From NCBI RefSeq assembly GCF_003984625.1, contig NZ_RWKH01000005.1:62001-126000 (forward strand): a stretch of DNA of 64,000 nucleotides, in the 5' to 3' direction. The translations under genes were made by a program, and so were the position numbers. Below the pieces are notes generated by a model that had not been told where the DNA came from, ran no database searches, and saw only the letters and a program-made list of their open reading frames with translations. This DNA is from Variovorax sp. DXTD-1 (GTDB lineage: Bacteria; Pseudomonadota; Gammaproteobacteria; Burkholderiales; Burkholderiaceae_C). Below are positions 42,116 through 50,341 of this stretch, in pieces (position 1 is the first letter of the stretch; every line of letters starts with the position of its first letter).

Positions 42116-44203
42116 ATGCTCGCTCCCAACATTCCCCAGATCCGCCTCTACCAGGACTGGCTGCGCGACCAGCGCGGCCTCTCGTTCGACACCTACGACG
42201 CGCTGTGGCGCTGGTCAGTGACTGACCTGGACGCCTTCTGGCAGAGCATCTGGGACTACATGGGCATGTGGTCGCCCACGCCGCACACCGCGGTGCTGGG
42301 CGAAGCGCGCATGCCCGGCGCCACGTGGTTCCCGGGCGCGCAGGTCAACTACGCGCGCGAGGTGCTGCGCCATGCCGATGCGGCGCATGCGGCCGGCATG
42401 CCCGCCATCGTGAGCGACAACGAGCTCGGCGAAGTGCGCGAGATGTCATGGCCCGAGCTGCGCCGCCAAGTGGCTTCGGTTGCGCTCACGCTGCGCTCGC
42501 TTGGCGTGCGGCGCGGAGACCGCGTGGCCGCCTACATGCCCAACGTGCCCGAAACCATGGTGGCGTTTCTCGCATGCTCGAGCATCGGCGCAGTGTGGAG
42601 CGTGTGCGCGCCCGACATGGGCACGGCCGCCGTGGTCGACCGCTTTCGCCAGATCGAACCCACGCTGCTGATTGCCGCCGACGGCGTGCACTACGGCGCC
42701 AAGCCCATCGACCGCAGCGCCGTGGTGCAAGAGCTACGCGGCGCACTGCCCAGCGTGCAGAAGCTGCTGCTGCTCAGAACGCCGTGTGCCGCGCAACAGC
42801 TTGATGCCGATGTCGGCTGGCAAGACGCCATTGCGCGCAACGATGCCGAGGTGGCCGCCTTCGAGCCCGAGTGGCTGCCCTTCGACCACCCGATCTGGAT
42901 CGTCTATTCGAGCGGCACCACCGGCCTGCCCAAGCCCATCGTGCACGGGCAGGGCGGCATCATCATGACGATGTATGCCTGCGGGCTGCACAACGACGTG
43001 GGCGCGAGCTACGGTGCCAACAACTTCGGCGAGCGCTTCCACTGGTACAGCTCCACTGGTTGGGTGATGTGGAACTGCCAGCTCGGCGGGCTGGCCTTCG
43101 GCTCGACCATCGTCATCTACGACGGCCACCCGGCCGGCAGCAAGGAGAAGCCCGACTGGGCCGTGCTGTGGCGCTTTGTCGCCAAGCACCGCATCACCTT
43201 CTTCGGCGCCGGCGCGGCCTACTTCACCAACTGCATGAAGGCCGGCGTGGTGGCGGCCGAATGCGGAGACCTCACGCGCGTGCGCGCCCTGGGCAGCACT
43301 GGCTCGCCATTGTCGGAAGAAGTGCAGCGCTGGGGTACGGAGCAGCTGCTGGCCGCTAGAGAAGCGCTCGGACCAACGAGCGCCGCGCCGGGCCGCCCCA
43401 AGCAAGCGAGCGGCCCCCTCGGGGGGCAGCGAGGACACGAAGTGCCGGAGCGTGGGGGCGACATATGGTGGTGCAACATTTCAGGCGGTACCGATTTCTG
43501 CGGCGCGTTCGTCGGCGGCAACCGCGAGCTGCCCGAGGTGCCCGGCCAGATGCAGTGCCGGCAGATCGGCCATTCGGTCGAGGCATGGAACGAAGACGGC
43601 AAGCCCGTCATCGGCGAAGTGGGCGAGCTGGTCTGTACCAAGGCCATTCCGTCGATGCCGCTGTACTTCTGGGGCGACGAGGGCAATGCGCGCTACCTGT
43701 CGAGCTACTTCGACACCTACCCCGGCGTGTGGCGCCACGGCGACTGGATCAAGATCGGCGAAGACGGCGGCTGCATCATCTACGGCCGCAGCGACGCCAC
43801 CATCAACCGCCAGGGCCTGCGCATGGGCACCAGCGAGATCTACAGCGCCGTCGAGGGCCTGCCGGAGGTGCTCGACTCCATGGTGGTCGATCTCGAATAC
43901 CTCGGCCGCGAAAGCTACATGCCGCTGTTCGTGGTGCTGCGCCCCGGCGTGTCGCTGGACAACGCCATGCGCGCGAAGATCAACGACGCCATCAAGACAT
44001 CGCTTTCGCCGCGCTTTGCGCCCAACGACATCTTCCAGGTGGACGAAATCCCGCGCACGCTTTCGGGCAAGAAGCAGGAGCTGCCGATCAAGAAGCTGCT
44101 GCTCGGCCAGCCGATTGAAAAAGTGGTCAACCGTGAAGCAATGGCCAACCCCGGCAGTCTCGACTGGTACGTGGCCTTTGCCGCGCAGCGTGCCTCCGCA
44201 TAA
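42116..44203 (+). CDS. acetoacetyl-CoA synthetase carrying an in-frame repeat insertion
   Basis: 695 residues (family about 650). Activates acetoacetate with ATP and CoA. P-loop VYSSGTTGLPKPIVHGQGG, GWVMWNCQLGGLAFGSTIV, CNISGGTDFCGAF, GDWIKIGEDGGCIIYGRSDA and the C-terminal Lys region GKKQELPIKKLL are in order. Residues about 413-449 (DNA 43354-43463) are foreign: this stretch is the ACACGAAGTG-family intergenic repeat, translated in frame, just before the WWCNISGGTDF active-site strand. It lies opposite the fahA operon, whose product acetoacetate would be its substrate. Start: the ATG at 42116; a TTG at 42080 is possible. Confidence 0.85.
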   Translation: MLAPNIPQIRLYQDWLRDQRGLSFDTYDALWRWSVTDLDAFWQSIWDYMGMWSPTPHTAVLGEARMPGATWFPGAQVNYAREVLRHADAAHAAGMPAIVSDNELGEVREMSWPELRRQVASVALTLRSLGVRRGDRVAAYMPNVPETMVAFLACSSIGAVWSVCAPDMGTAAVVDRFRQIEPTLLIAADGVHYGAKPIDRSAVVQELRGALPSVQKLLLLRTPCAAQQLDADVGWQDAIARNDAEVAAFEPEWLPFDHPIWIVYSSGTTGLPKPIVHGQGGIIMTMYACGLHNDVGASYGANNFGERFHWYSSTGWVMWNCQLGGLAFGSTIVIYDGHPAGSKEKPDWAVLWRFVAKHRITFFGAGAAYFTNCMKAGVVAAECGDLTRVRALGSTGSPLSEEVQRWGTEQLLAAREALGPTSAAPGRPKQASGPLGGQRGHEVPERGGDIWWCNISGGTDFCGAFVGGNRELPEVPGQMQCRQIGHSVEAWNEDGKPVIGEVGELVCTKAIPSMPLYFWGDEGNARYLSSYFDTYPGVWRHGDWIKIGEDGGCIIYGRSDATINRQGLRMGTSEIYSAVEGLPEVLDSMVVDLEYLGRESYMPLFVVLRPGVSLDNAMRAKINDAIKTSLSPRFAPNDIFQVDEIPRTLSGKKQELPIKKLLLGQPIEKVVNREAMANPGSLDWYVAFAAQRASA
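43381..43463 (+). repeat. ACACGAAGTG-family repeat, copy 5, within a coding sequence
   Basis: GGGCCGCCCCAAGC, a CCCCCTCGGGGGG hairpin, then GACACGAAGTG and GTGGGGGC: the same blocks as the intergenic copies, but here inside the acetoacetyl-CoA synthetase gene. Its length preserves the frame and it contains no stop codon. Surrounding codons are normal for the gene. Confidence 0.8.
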
Positions 44204-44211
44204 TGGGCCGG

Positions 44212-44658
44212 ATGAAAAGACGTACCAGCCTTCTGCTGCTTTCCGCCGCTGCCGGCGCCTCCTTGCTGAGCGCCTGCGCATCGCCCTCTTCGGCGCCAAA
44301 GCCAACCGCGGCCTCGTCGCTGCGCGTGAGCGGCACCGTGGCCTATCGTGAGCGCATTGCGCTCGACCCCTCGGCAGAAATCGTCGTGCAACTGCTCGAT
44401 GTGTCGCGCACGGACGTCGCTTCGGTAACGCTCGCCGAGCAGCGTTTCAAGGCCAACGGCAAGCAGCCGCCCTTTGCCTACGAACTGCGGGTGGACGCCG
44501 CCCGCATCGATCCGCGCATGCGCTATGCCGTGTCGGCGCGCATCCTGCGCGGCGAGCAGCTGCTCTTCATCAACAGCGTTCAGTACCCGGTGCTCACGCA
44601 AGGCCAGGGCACCACCGTCGACCTGATGCTGGTGCAGGTCAAACCCGCGCCTCGCTGA
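44212..44658 (+). CDS. YbaY-family lipoprotein
   Basis: 148 residues. A lipoprotein signal (MKRRTSLLLL, then SLLSAC with the lipidated Cys22) leads into a YbaY-like domain: LRVSGTVAYRERIALDPSAE, IVVQLLDVSRTDVAS, LRVDAARIDPRMRYAVSARI and LLFINSVQYPVLT. The function of YbaY is uncertain; it is related to pilotin-like lipoproteins. An ATG at 44203 overlapping the previous stop is an alternative start. Confidence 0.82.
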   Translation: MKRRTSLLLLSAAAGASLLSACASPSSAPKPTAASSLRVSGTVAYRERIALDPSAEIVVQLLDVSRTDVASVTLAEQRFKANGKQPPFAYELRVDAARIDPRMRYAVSARILRGEQLLFINSVQYPVLTQGQGTTVDLMLVQVKPAPR

Positions 44659-44685
44659 GCCGTTCGCGAAAAGAAAAACCCCCGC

Positions 44686-46626
44686 TCAGGCGAGCAACTC
44701 GTAAAGCACCATGCGCGTCTGCCGGCCGCGCAGCTCGGCTTGCTCCTCGATGCGGCGCGTGGGCAGCCGTCCGCCCAGCGCCTCGAAGGTGGCTTCCGAC
44801 ACCAGCGTTTGCGTGCCCAGCTGCTTGTTGATGCCCTCGATGCGGCTCGCCACGTTGATCACGTCGCCAAAGGCGGTATAGGCCAGGCGGTCGTTCGACC
44901 CGAGCACGCCCGCAATCACCACGCCGGTATGAATGCCGATGCGCGTGCGGAATTCAGGCAGGCCTTGGGCGCGCCACTTGCGGTTGAGCTCGCCCATCTC
45001 GGCGTGCAGCCGAAGCGCCGCCGTGCAGGCCTGGTACTCCGCGTCCTTCAGGTCCGCGGGCGCACCCCACAGCACCATGATGCCGTCGCCGATGAACTTG
45101 TCGATCACGCCGCCGTGCTGCGCGAACACGCGCGCCGCAAGGTTGAAGTACTCCGTCAGCATGCCCACCAGCACATCGGGTTCGAGCGATTCGGAAATGC
45201 GGGTAAAGCCCTCGACGTCGGTGAACATCACGGCAATGCGGCGCGGCGAACCGCTGGGCGCCAGCGTGTGGCCTTCGGCAATGAGGCGGTTGATCACGTC
45301 CACCGGCACGAACTTGCTGAAGGCCTTGAGGCTTCGCGCCGATTCGTCCAAGGCCTGGTCCAGGTGCTGGATCTCGAGCACCCGGCTCGTTTCGCGCGGC
45401 AGGTTGTCCAGCTCCAGCAAGCCGATGCGCCGCGCGATGCGCGAGAGGTTCTCGACCGGAGACGTGACCAGCTTGGAGAGGCGCAGCGACAGCAGCAGCG
45501 TTGCCGCCAGGAACAGCACCGCCAGCAGCAGCCCCCACAGCACCGCGCGCCGCAGGCCGCCCAGCAGCATGTCTTCGGGAACCCAGCTCACCAGCTGCCA
45601 GCCGGTGGACGGAATACGTGAGGTTTGCACCAGGTAGCGCTTGCCTTCGAATGCGATGGAAAAGCTGGTGTCCTGCGGACCCGTTGCGCCGTCGGCAGCC
45701 ATGTGCTCGTGCAGTGCGCCGAGCACGCCGCCCTTGGCCGGCGCCAGTTCGCGGACCACGCCCGGCACGTCGCTGCGGGCGAGCACTCGATACTCGGCGC
45801 TCAGCAGGGCGCTGTTGCCCTGGCCGCTGCCACTGCTGAAGAGGCGCACGAATTCGGACAGCCGCCCCAGCGACACGTCGCCCGCCACCACCATCGCGCG
45901 TTCGCCGCCTTCGTCCGGGCCCCGATTGCTCGGCAGCGCGTAGGTCACGCCCAGTTCCTGTGCGGCGGCAAAAACGTAGGGCTGGGTCCAGATCGGGCCC
46001 TTGGCCTGGCGGGCCTGCAGGTACCAGCTGCGCTGCGTCGGGTCGTAGCTGCTGCGGTAGGCCTCGACGTGAGTCGTGCCGTAGCGTTGCCGCACGTCGC
46101 CGGGCGTGTTGGACGCCGGCTTGTACTGCCATGTTTCGGTGGTGAACGCCGGTCCGCGCGAAATCTGCCTTACGGCAAGCGCCGGGTAGCGCAACACCAT
46201 CAGCATCTGGCCGTCGTTGTCGGCCACGTAGGTGCTGTCGAGCTCGGGCGATTGCTGCAGCAGCGTCCACAGCAGCTCGGCGGTCTGGCCGGAGTTGTCG
46301 CCCGCGGGGCGCAGGTTGGGCGAGTCGCCGATAGCGCCCACCACCGATTCGGTCTTGGCCAGAAAGGCAAGCACCTTGTCTTCGGTGCGGTCGTGGTTTG
46401 CCTTGTGGGCCGATTGGCCGATGCTGGAAACCAAACGCTGCGAGCCCCAATAGCCCAGCGCCACCAGCAGCAGCGACTGGCTCAAGGCAACGGCGCTGAC
46501 GACTGTGCCCACGTCCACTCTGAAGCGGCGCGGCTTGCGATAGGGGCCGGTGGCCCTTGGCGATGTTGGTGTTGTCTCCACAAAAAAGCAAAAGACGGCT
46601 GCCCCGTCGAGGAATGCAGCGGACAT
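44686..46626 (-). CDS. membrane-bound class III adenylate cyclase with periplasmic sensor
   Basis: 646 residues. A membrane segment near 40-58, a periplasmic region of about 280 residues (dCache-like, with DNDGQMLMVLRYPA and QARQAKGPIWTQPYVFAAAQ), a second segment near 345-368, a HAMP-like linker, and a class III cyclase domain. The catalytic set is complete: FTDVEGFT and FIGDGIMVLWG (two metal Asp), Lys in VIDKFIGD and Asp in YTAFGDVINVASRIEG for adenine, with Asn and Arg. It should make cAMP on a periplasmic signal. The Crp-family regulator in the window is a possible but unproven target. Confidence 0.85.
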   Translation of the reverse strand: MSAAFLDGAAVFCFFVETTPTSPRATGPYRKPRRFRVDVGTVVSAVALSQSLLLVALGYWGSQRLVSSIGQSAHKANHDRTEDKVLAFLAKTESVVGAIGDSPNLRPAGDNSGQTAELLWTLLQQSPELDSTYVADNDGQMLMVLRYPALAVRQISRGPAFTTETWQYKPASNTPGDVRQRYGTTHVEAYRSSYDPTQRSWYLQARQAKGPIWTQPYVFAAAQELGVTYALPSNRGPDEGGERAMVVAGDVSLGRLSEFVRLFSSGSGQGNSALLSAEYRVLARSDVPGVVRELAPAKGGVLGALHEHMAADGATGPQDTSFSIAFEGKRYLVQTSRIPSTGWQLVSWVPEDMLLGGLRRAVLWGLLLAVLFLAATLLLSLRLSKLVTSPVENLSRIARRIGLLELDNLPRETSRVLEIQHLDQALDESARSLKAFSKFVPVDVINRLIAEGHTLAPSGSPRRIAVMFTDVEGFTRISESLEPDVLVGMLTEYFNLAARVFAQHGGVIDKFIGDGIMVLWGAPADLKDAEYQACTAALRLHAEMGELNRKWRAQGLPEFRTRIGIHTGVVIAGVLGSNDRLAYTAFGDVINVASRIEGINKQLGTQTLVSEATFEALGGRLPTRRIEEQAELRGRQTRMVLYELLA

Positions 46627-46758
46627 TTTGCGGTGGGTGCGCTAACAGGTGTCAGCGTAAGTGTGCAATGCGCTACTAACGCATCTAAGTTTTGGGCATA
46701 GGTGTGCAGAAATTCGCGGCCGTTGCAACACTTCAGCGGCGCAAGGGAACTATTTGGG

Positions 46759-47475
46759 TCAGCGCGCGTCGTGGAAAATTATTCCCAGCGTATGCCGCCG
46801 ACCTGCGCGCACGCGGCTCACCCCATGCCGCATCGTCACGCGGTAGGTGCCGCGCGTGCCCGCCACCGGCCGCTGGTTGACCGCGAAGATCACCGCCTCG
46901 CCCTGCGCGAGCGACACCACCTCGGCGCGCGACTGCATGCGCGGCCGCTGCTCGGTCAGCACGAACTCGCCCCCTGTGAAGTCTTCGCCCGGCCGGCTCA
47001 GCAGCACCGTGAGCTGCAGCGGAAACTGCAGGTCGCCGTACAGGTCCTGGTGCAGGCAGTTGTAGTCGCCCTCGTCATAGCGAAGCAGCAGCGGGGTGGG
47101 GCGCAACTGGCCCGCCGCATGGCAGCGCGCGAGATAAGAGGCGTGGTCCGCCGGGTAGTCGGCCGGTTGGCCCGTGGCCGCGGCCCATGCGTTGGCAAGA
47201 GGCGCCAGCCGCTCGTAAAGGGCGCTGCGCCACCCGGCGAGCAAGGGTGGCAGCGGGTTGGCGAAGTACTGGTACTCGCCCTGGCCGAAGCCGTGGCGCT
47301 GCATCACCACGCGGCTGCGGAAGTGGCCCGGCTCGTCGTACAGCGCGGCGAGTGCGGCGCATTCCTTGGGGGTGAGCAGCACGCCCGCGGTGGCGCAGCC
47401 GCGCGTGGCGAGTTCGGTTTCGATGCGCGGCCAGTCGAGGGCCGCAGCGGATTTTTCGGGAGAGGTCGTCGGCAT
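46759..47475 (-). CDS. 2-oxoglutarate/Fe(II) oxygenase
   Basis: 238 residues. The double-stranded beta-helix with the HxD...H iron triad is visible: NCLHQDLYGD (HxD) and VTMRHGVSRVRAGRRH (distal His, and Arg for 2-oxoglutarate). The prolyl hydroxylase-like stretch LQLTVLLSRPGEDFTGGEFV precedes it. Relatives include AlkB-like and prolyl-hydroxylase-like proteins. The substrate is unknown, and no partner is adjacent. Confidence 0.85.
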   Translation of the reverse strand: MPTTSPEKSAAALDWPRIETELATRGCATAGVLLTPKECAALAALYDEPGHFRSRVVMQRHGFGQGEYQYFANPLPPLLAGWRSALYERLAPLANAWAAATGQPADYPADHASYLARCHAAGQLRPTPLLLRYDEGDYNCLHQDLYGDLQFPLQLTVLLSRPGEDFTGGEFVLTEQRPRMQSRAEVVSLAQGEAVIFAVNQRPVAGTRGTYRVTMRHGVSRVRAGRRHTLGIIFHDAR

Positions 47476-47567
47476 GCGGGCAGTGTGCTGCCGCTGCGGC
47501 GGCGGCGCTGGCCGTTTCCGGACACCACTTCCGGCGTGCTTACCGGTCGCCTATATTCACTTGCCGC

Positions 47568-47972
47568 CTACAGCCACTTGCCGCTGCCCGTCGGCATCTG
47601 GATGTTGGTGGCCGGATCGCTGCCGCTCACCAGCGCGCCGATGGCAATGCTCAGCAGCGAGATGAAGATGCTCGCGAAGAACGCGGTCCAGAAGCCGGAG
47701 AGCTTGAATCCGCGCACCAGCGCGGCCACCAGCATGATCATCAGCGCGTTGATCACCAGCAGGAAGAGGCCGAAGGTCAGCAGCGTGAGCGGCAGCGTGA
47801 GCACGATCAGGAGCGGCTTGACCACGGCATTGGCCAGGCCGAGCAGCAGGGCGGAGATCACCAGCGCCGATGTGCTCTCGAACTTGAGGCCGCGGAAGAT
47901 CAGGCTTGCGACCCACAGCGCCAGCGCCGTGATGGCCCAGTGCACGAGAAAGGGGGCGAGGTTGTTCAGCAT
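47568..47972 (-). CDS. phage-holin-family (4TMS, superfamily IV) membrane protein
   Basis: 134 residues with four hydrophobic helices (LAPFLVHWAITALALWVASL, LVISALLLGLANAVVKPLL, LTFGLFLLVINALMIMLV, FWTAFFASIFISLLSIAIGA). The pattern AN.VVKPLLIVLTLPLTLLT is the hallmark of this common small family of chromosomal proteins, which despite the name is not linked to a phage here. Function unknown. Confidence 0.85.
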   Translation of the reverse strand: MLNNLAPFLVHWAITALALWVASLIFRGLKFESTSALVISALLLGLANAVVKPLLIVLTLPLTLLTFGLFLLVINALMIMLVAALVRGFKLSGFWTAFFASIFISLLSIAIGALVSGSDPATNIQMPTGSGKWL

Positions 47973-48041
47973 GGTGTGTGAAAGGCGGAAGAGGCGGAAG
48001 ACGGCCCGCCTGGTGGTTCAGGCCATCATATCTGCAGCGTC

Positions 48042-48950
48042 TCAGGATGAGTCGCGACGTGCCTCGGCGAGCAGCCAGTCGCTGAAGAACTTCAGCAGTG
48101 GCCGCTGGTCGGCGCGCTCGGGCGTCACGAGGTAGTAGTTGCGCTCGCCCGAGAGGGGCCGCGCGCAGGCGACCACGAGTTCGCCGCGCGCAAGCTCGTC
48201 GGCCACCAACATGGTCGGCATCAGCGCCACGCCCAGGCCGTGCGACGCGGCTGCGGCCAATATGGAAAACAGCTCGTAGCGCGGCCCGCCGCGCGCATTG
48301 GGCGCATCGATCTGCTGCGCGTCGAACCACTGGCGCCAGCCGTCCGGCCGCGTGCTCTGCTGCAGCAGCGGCATCTTCGCGATGGCCGCGGGCGCCACCG
48401 GCTTGCCACGCGGCAGAAGCGAAGGGCTGCACACCGGCACCACGTCTTCGTGCATGAGCAGCAACGCGTGCGTGCCTGCCCAGTTTTGTACCTGCGCGGG
48501 CGTGCCGGCGTACAGCGCGGCGTCGAACTCCGCATCGGCAAAGAGAAAGGGACGGGTGCGTGTCTCGATGTGCACCACCACGTCGGGCTGCAGCGCCGCA
48601 AAGCCTTTCAGGCGCGGCATCAGCCAACGGGTGGCAAAGGTGGGCACGGCCGCCAGCGACAGCGAGCCGCCTTCTCCCTGGTGGGCCATGGCGTCGAGCG
48701 TGTCGCGCTCCATGGCTTCGAGCCGCTTGGTGATCTGCCGCGCATACGCCGCACCGCTCGCGGTAAGAGCCACGCCATGGCGGGTGCGGCGGAACAGCGC
48801 CACGCCCAGGAAGGCCTCCAGCGTGCCGATCTGGCGCGACACCGCGCTTTGCGTAAGCGCGAGTTCCTGCGCGGCGCGGGTGTAGCTCTCGTGGCGCGCG
48901 GCGGCGTCGAAGCACACGAGAGTCTGCAGGGGGGGGATCTTGCGACGCAT
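48042..48950 (-). CDS. LysR-family regulator of the glutarate unit (GcdR-like)
   Basis: 302 residues. HTH FDAAARHESYTRAAQELALT with QSAVSRQIGTLEAFLG, of the GcvA-like type with MRRKIPPLQTLVCFDAAARH at the start. It is divergent from the glutaryl-CoA dehydrogenase and CoA-transferase genes, an arrangement known for the gcd locus of pseudomonads, where GcdR activates glutarate breakdown. The region 48951-49135 between them should hold the promoters; I see no certain LysR box. Confidence 0.82.
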   Translation of the reverse strand: MRRKIPPLQTLVCFDAAARHESYTRAAQELALTQSAVSRQIGTLEAFLGVALFRRTRHGVALTASGAAYARQITKRLEAMERDTLDAMAHQGEGGSLSLAAVPTFATRWLMPRLKGFAALQPDVVVHIETRTRPFLFADAEFDAALYAGTPAQVQNWAGTHALLLMHEDVVPVCSPSLLPRGKPVAPAAIAKMPLLQQSTRPDGWRQWFDAQQIDAPNARGGPRYELFSILAAAASHGLGVALMPTMLVADELARGELVVACARPLSGERNYYLVTPERADQRPLLKFFSDWLLAEARRDSS

Positions 48951-49135
48951 GTATGCCGCTAGTGTATGACTGGTGCGCGGTCGCTACCAATGGAAACACC
49001 TCTGCGCAGAGCCACAAGTTGTGCGTGGCACGCATATCTGGGTGAGGATTCATCGTTTGCGCCCGGCCCCTTGCATGGCTAGGATCGGCCCATTCCCCCT
49101 CGGTTTCTTTTTTCCCCTATTCCGGAGACAGCCAC

Positions 49136-50335
49136 ATGGCCGCCAAAGCGCAATTCCACTGGGACGACCCCCTTCTTCTCGACCAGCAACTGACCGACGA
49201 AGAACGCATGATCCGCGACGCGGCCAATGCCTACTGCCAGGAGCGCCTGGCGCCCCGCGTCATCGAAGGCTTTCGCACCGGCGAAACCGACCCCGCCATC
49301 TTTCGCGAAATGGGCGCGCTCGGCCTGCTCGGCCCCACGATTCCCGAGCAGTACGGCGGCCCCGGCCTGAACTACGTGGCCTACGGCCTGATCGCCCGCG
49401 AAGTCGAACGCGTCGATTCGGGCTACCGCTCGATGGCCAGCGTGCAGAGCTCGCTGGTGATGGTGCCCATCTTCGAATTCGGCACCGAAGCTCAAAAGCA
49501 GAAGTTCCTGCCCAAACTCGCCACCGGCGAGTGGATCGGCTGCTTCGGCCTGACCGAACCCGACCACGGCTCCGACCCCGGCAGCATGGTCACCCGCGCC
49601 AAGAAGGTGCCGGGCGGCTATTCGCTCAGCGGCGCCAAGATGTGGATCAGCAACTCGCCCATCGCCGACGTGTTCGTGGTGTGGGCCAAGGAAGTCAGCG
49701 AAAGCGGCATCGTGGGCCCGATCCGCGGCTTTGTGCTCGAAAAGGGCATGAAGGGCCTCTCGGCCCCCGCCATCCACGGCAAGGTCGGCCTGCGCGCCAG
49801 CATCACCGGCGAGATCGTGATGGACGGCGTGTTCTGCCCTGAAGAAAACGCCTTTCCCGAAGTGCAAGGCCTGAAGGGCCCGTTCACCTGCCTGAACAGC
49901 GCGCGCTACGGCATCTCTTGGGGCGCACTGGGTGCCGCCGAAGACTGCTGGCACCGCGCCCGCCAGTACACGCTGGACCGCAAGCAGTTCGGCCGCCCGC
50001 TCGCGGCCAACCAGCTCATCCAGAAGAAGCTGGCCGACATGCAGACCGAGATCACGCTGGGCCTGCAAGGCAGCCTGCGCCTGGGCCGCATGAAGGACGA
50101 AGGCACCGCCTCGGTCGAGATCACCTCGATCATGAAGCGCAACAACTGCGGCAAGGCCCTCGACATTGCCCGCCTGGCACGCGACATGATGGGCGGTAAC
50201 GGCATCAGCGACGAGTTTGGCGTGGCGCGCCACCTGGTGAACCTCGAAGTGGTGAACACCTACGAAGGCACGCACGACATCCACGCGCTCATCCTGGGCC
50301 GCGCCATCACGGGCATTGCGGCTTTCGCGAACTAA
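49136..50335 (+). CDS. gcdH: glutaryl-CoA dehydrogenase
   Basis: 399 residues. Oxidises and decarboxylates glutaryl-CoA to crotonyl-CoA with FAD, in lysine, tryptophan and benzoate-derived (dicarboxyl-CoA) breakdown. Acyl-CoA dehydrogenase motifs: [57 protein letters not shown], and the catalytic Glu in [19 protein letters not shown]. The GSDP stretch with a following Arg and the Arg in [10 protein letters not shown] are typical of glutaryl-CoA rather than simple acyl-CoA dehydrogenases. It precedes the CoA-transferase by 6 bases. Confidence 0.92.
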   Translation: MAAKAQFHWDDPLLLDQQLTDEERMIRDAANAYCQERLAPRVIEGFRTGETDPAIFREMGALGLLGPTIPEQYGGPGLNYVAYGLIAREVERVDSGYRSMASVQSSLVMVPIFEFGTEAQKQKFLPKLATGEWIGCFGLTEPDHGSDPGSMVTRAKKVPGGYSLSGAKMWISNSPIADVFVVWAKEVSESGIVGPIRGFVLEKGMKGLSAPAIHGKVGLRASITGEIVMDGVFCPEENAFPEVQGLKGPFTCLNSARYGISWGALGAAEDCWHRARQYTLDRKQFGRPLAANQLIQKKLADMQTEITLGLQGSLRLGRMKDEGTASVEITSIMKRNNCGKALDIARLARDMMGGNGISDEFGVARHLVNLEVVNTYEGTHDIHALILGRAITGIAAFAN

Positions 50336-50341
50336 GCACGC

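Noticed and set aside
43381-43463. Frameshift or pseudogene in the acetoacetyl-CoA synthetase
   Set aside because: The inserted repeat keeps the frame and contains no stop; all catalytic motifs before and after it are intact, so I call the gene intact with an insertion.
47568-47972. Phage remnant suggested by the holin-family protein
   Set aside because: This 4TMS family is widespread as lone chromosomal genes, and no other phage gene, integrase or att site is near.
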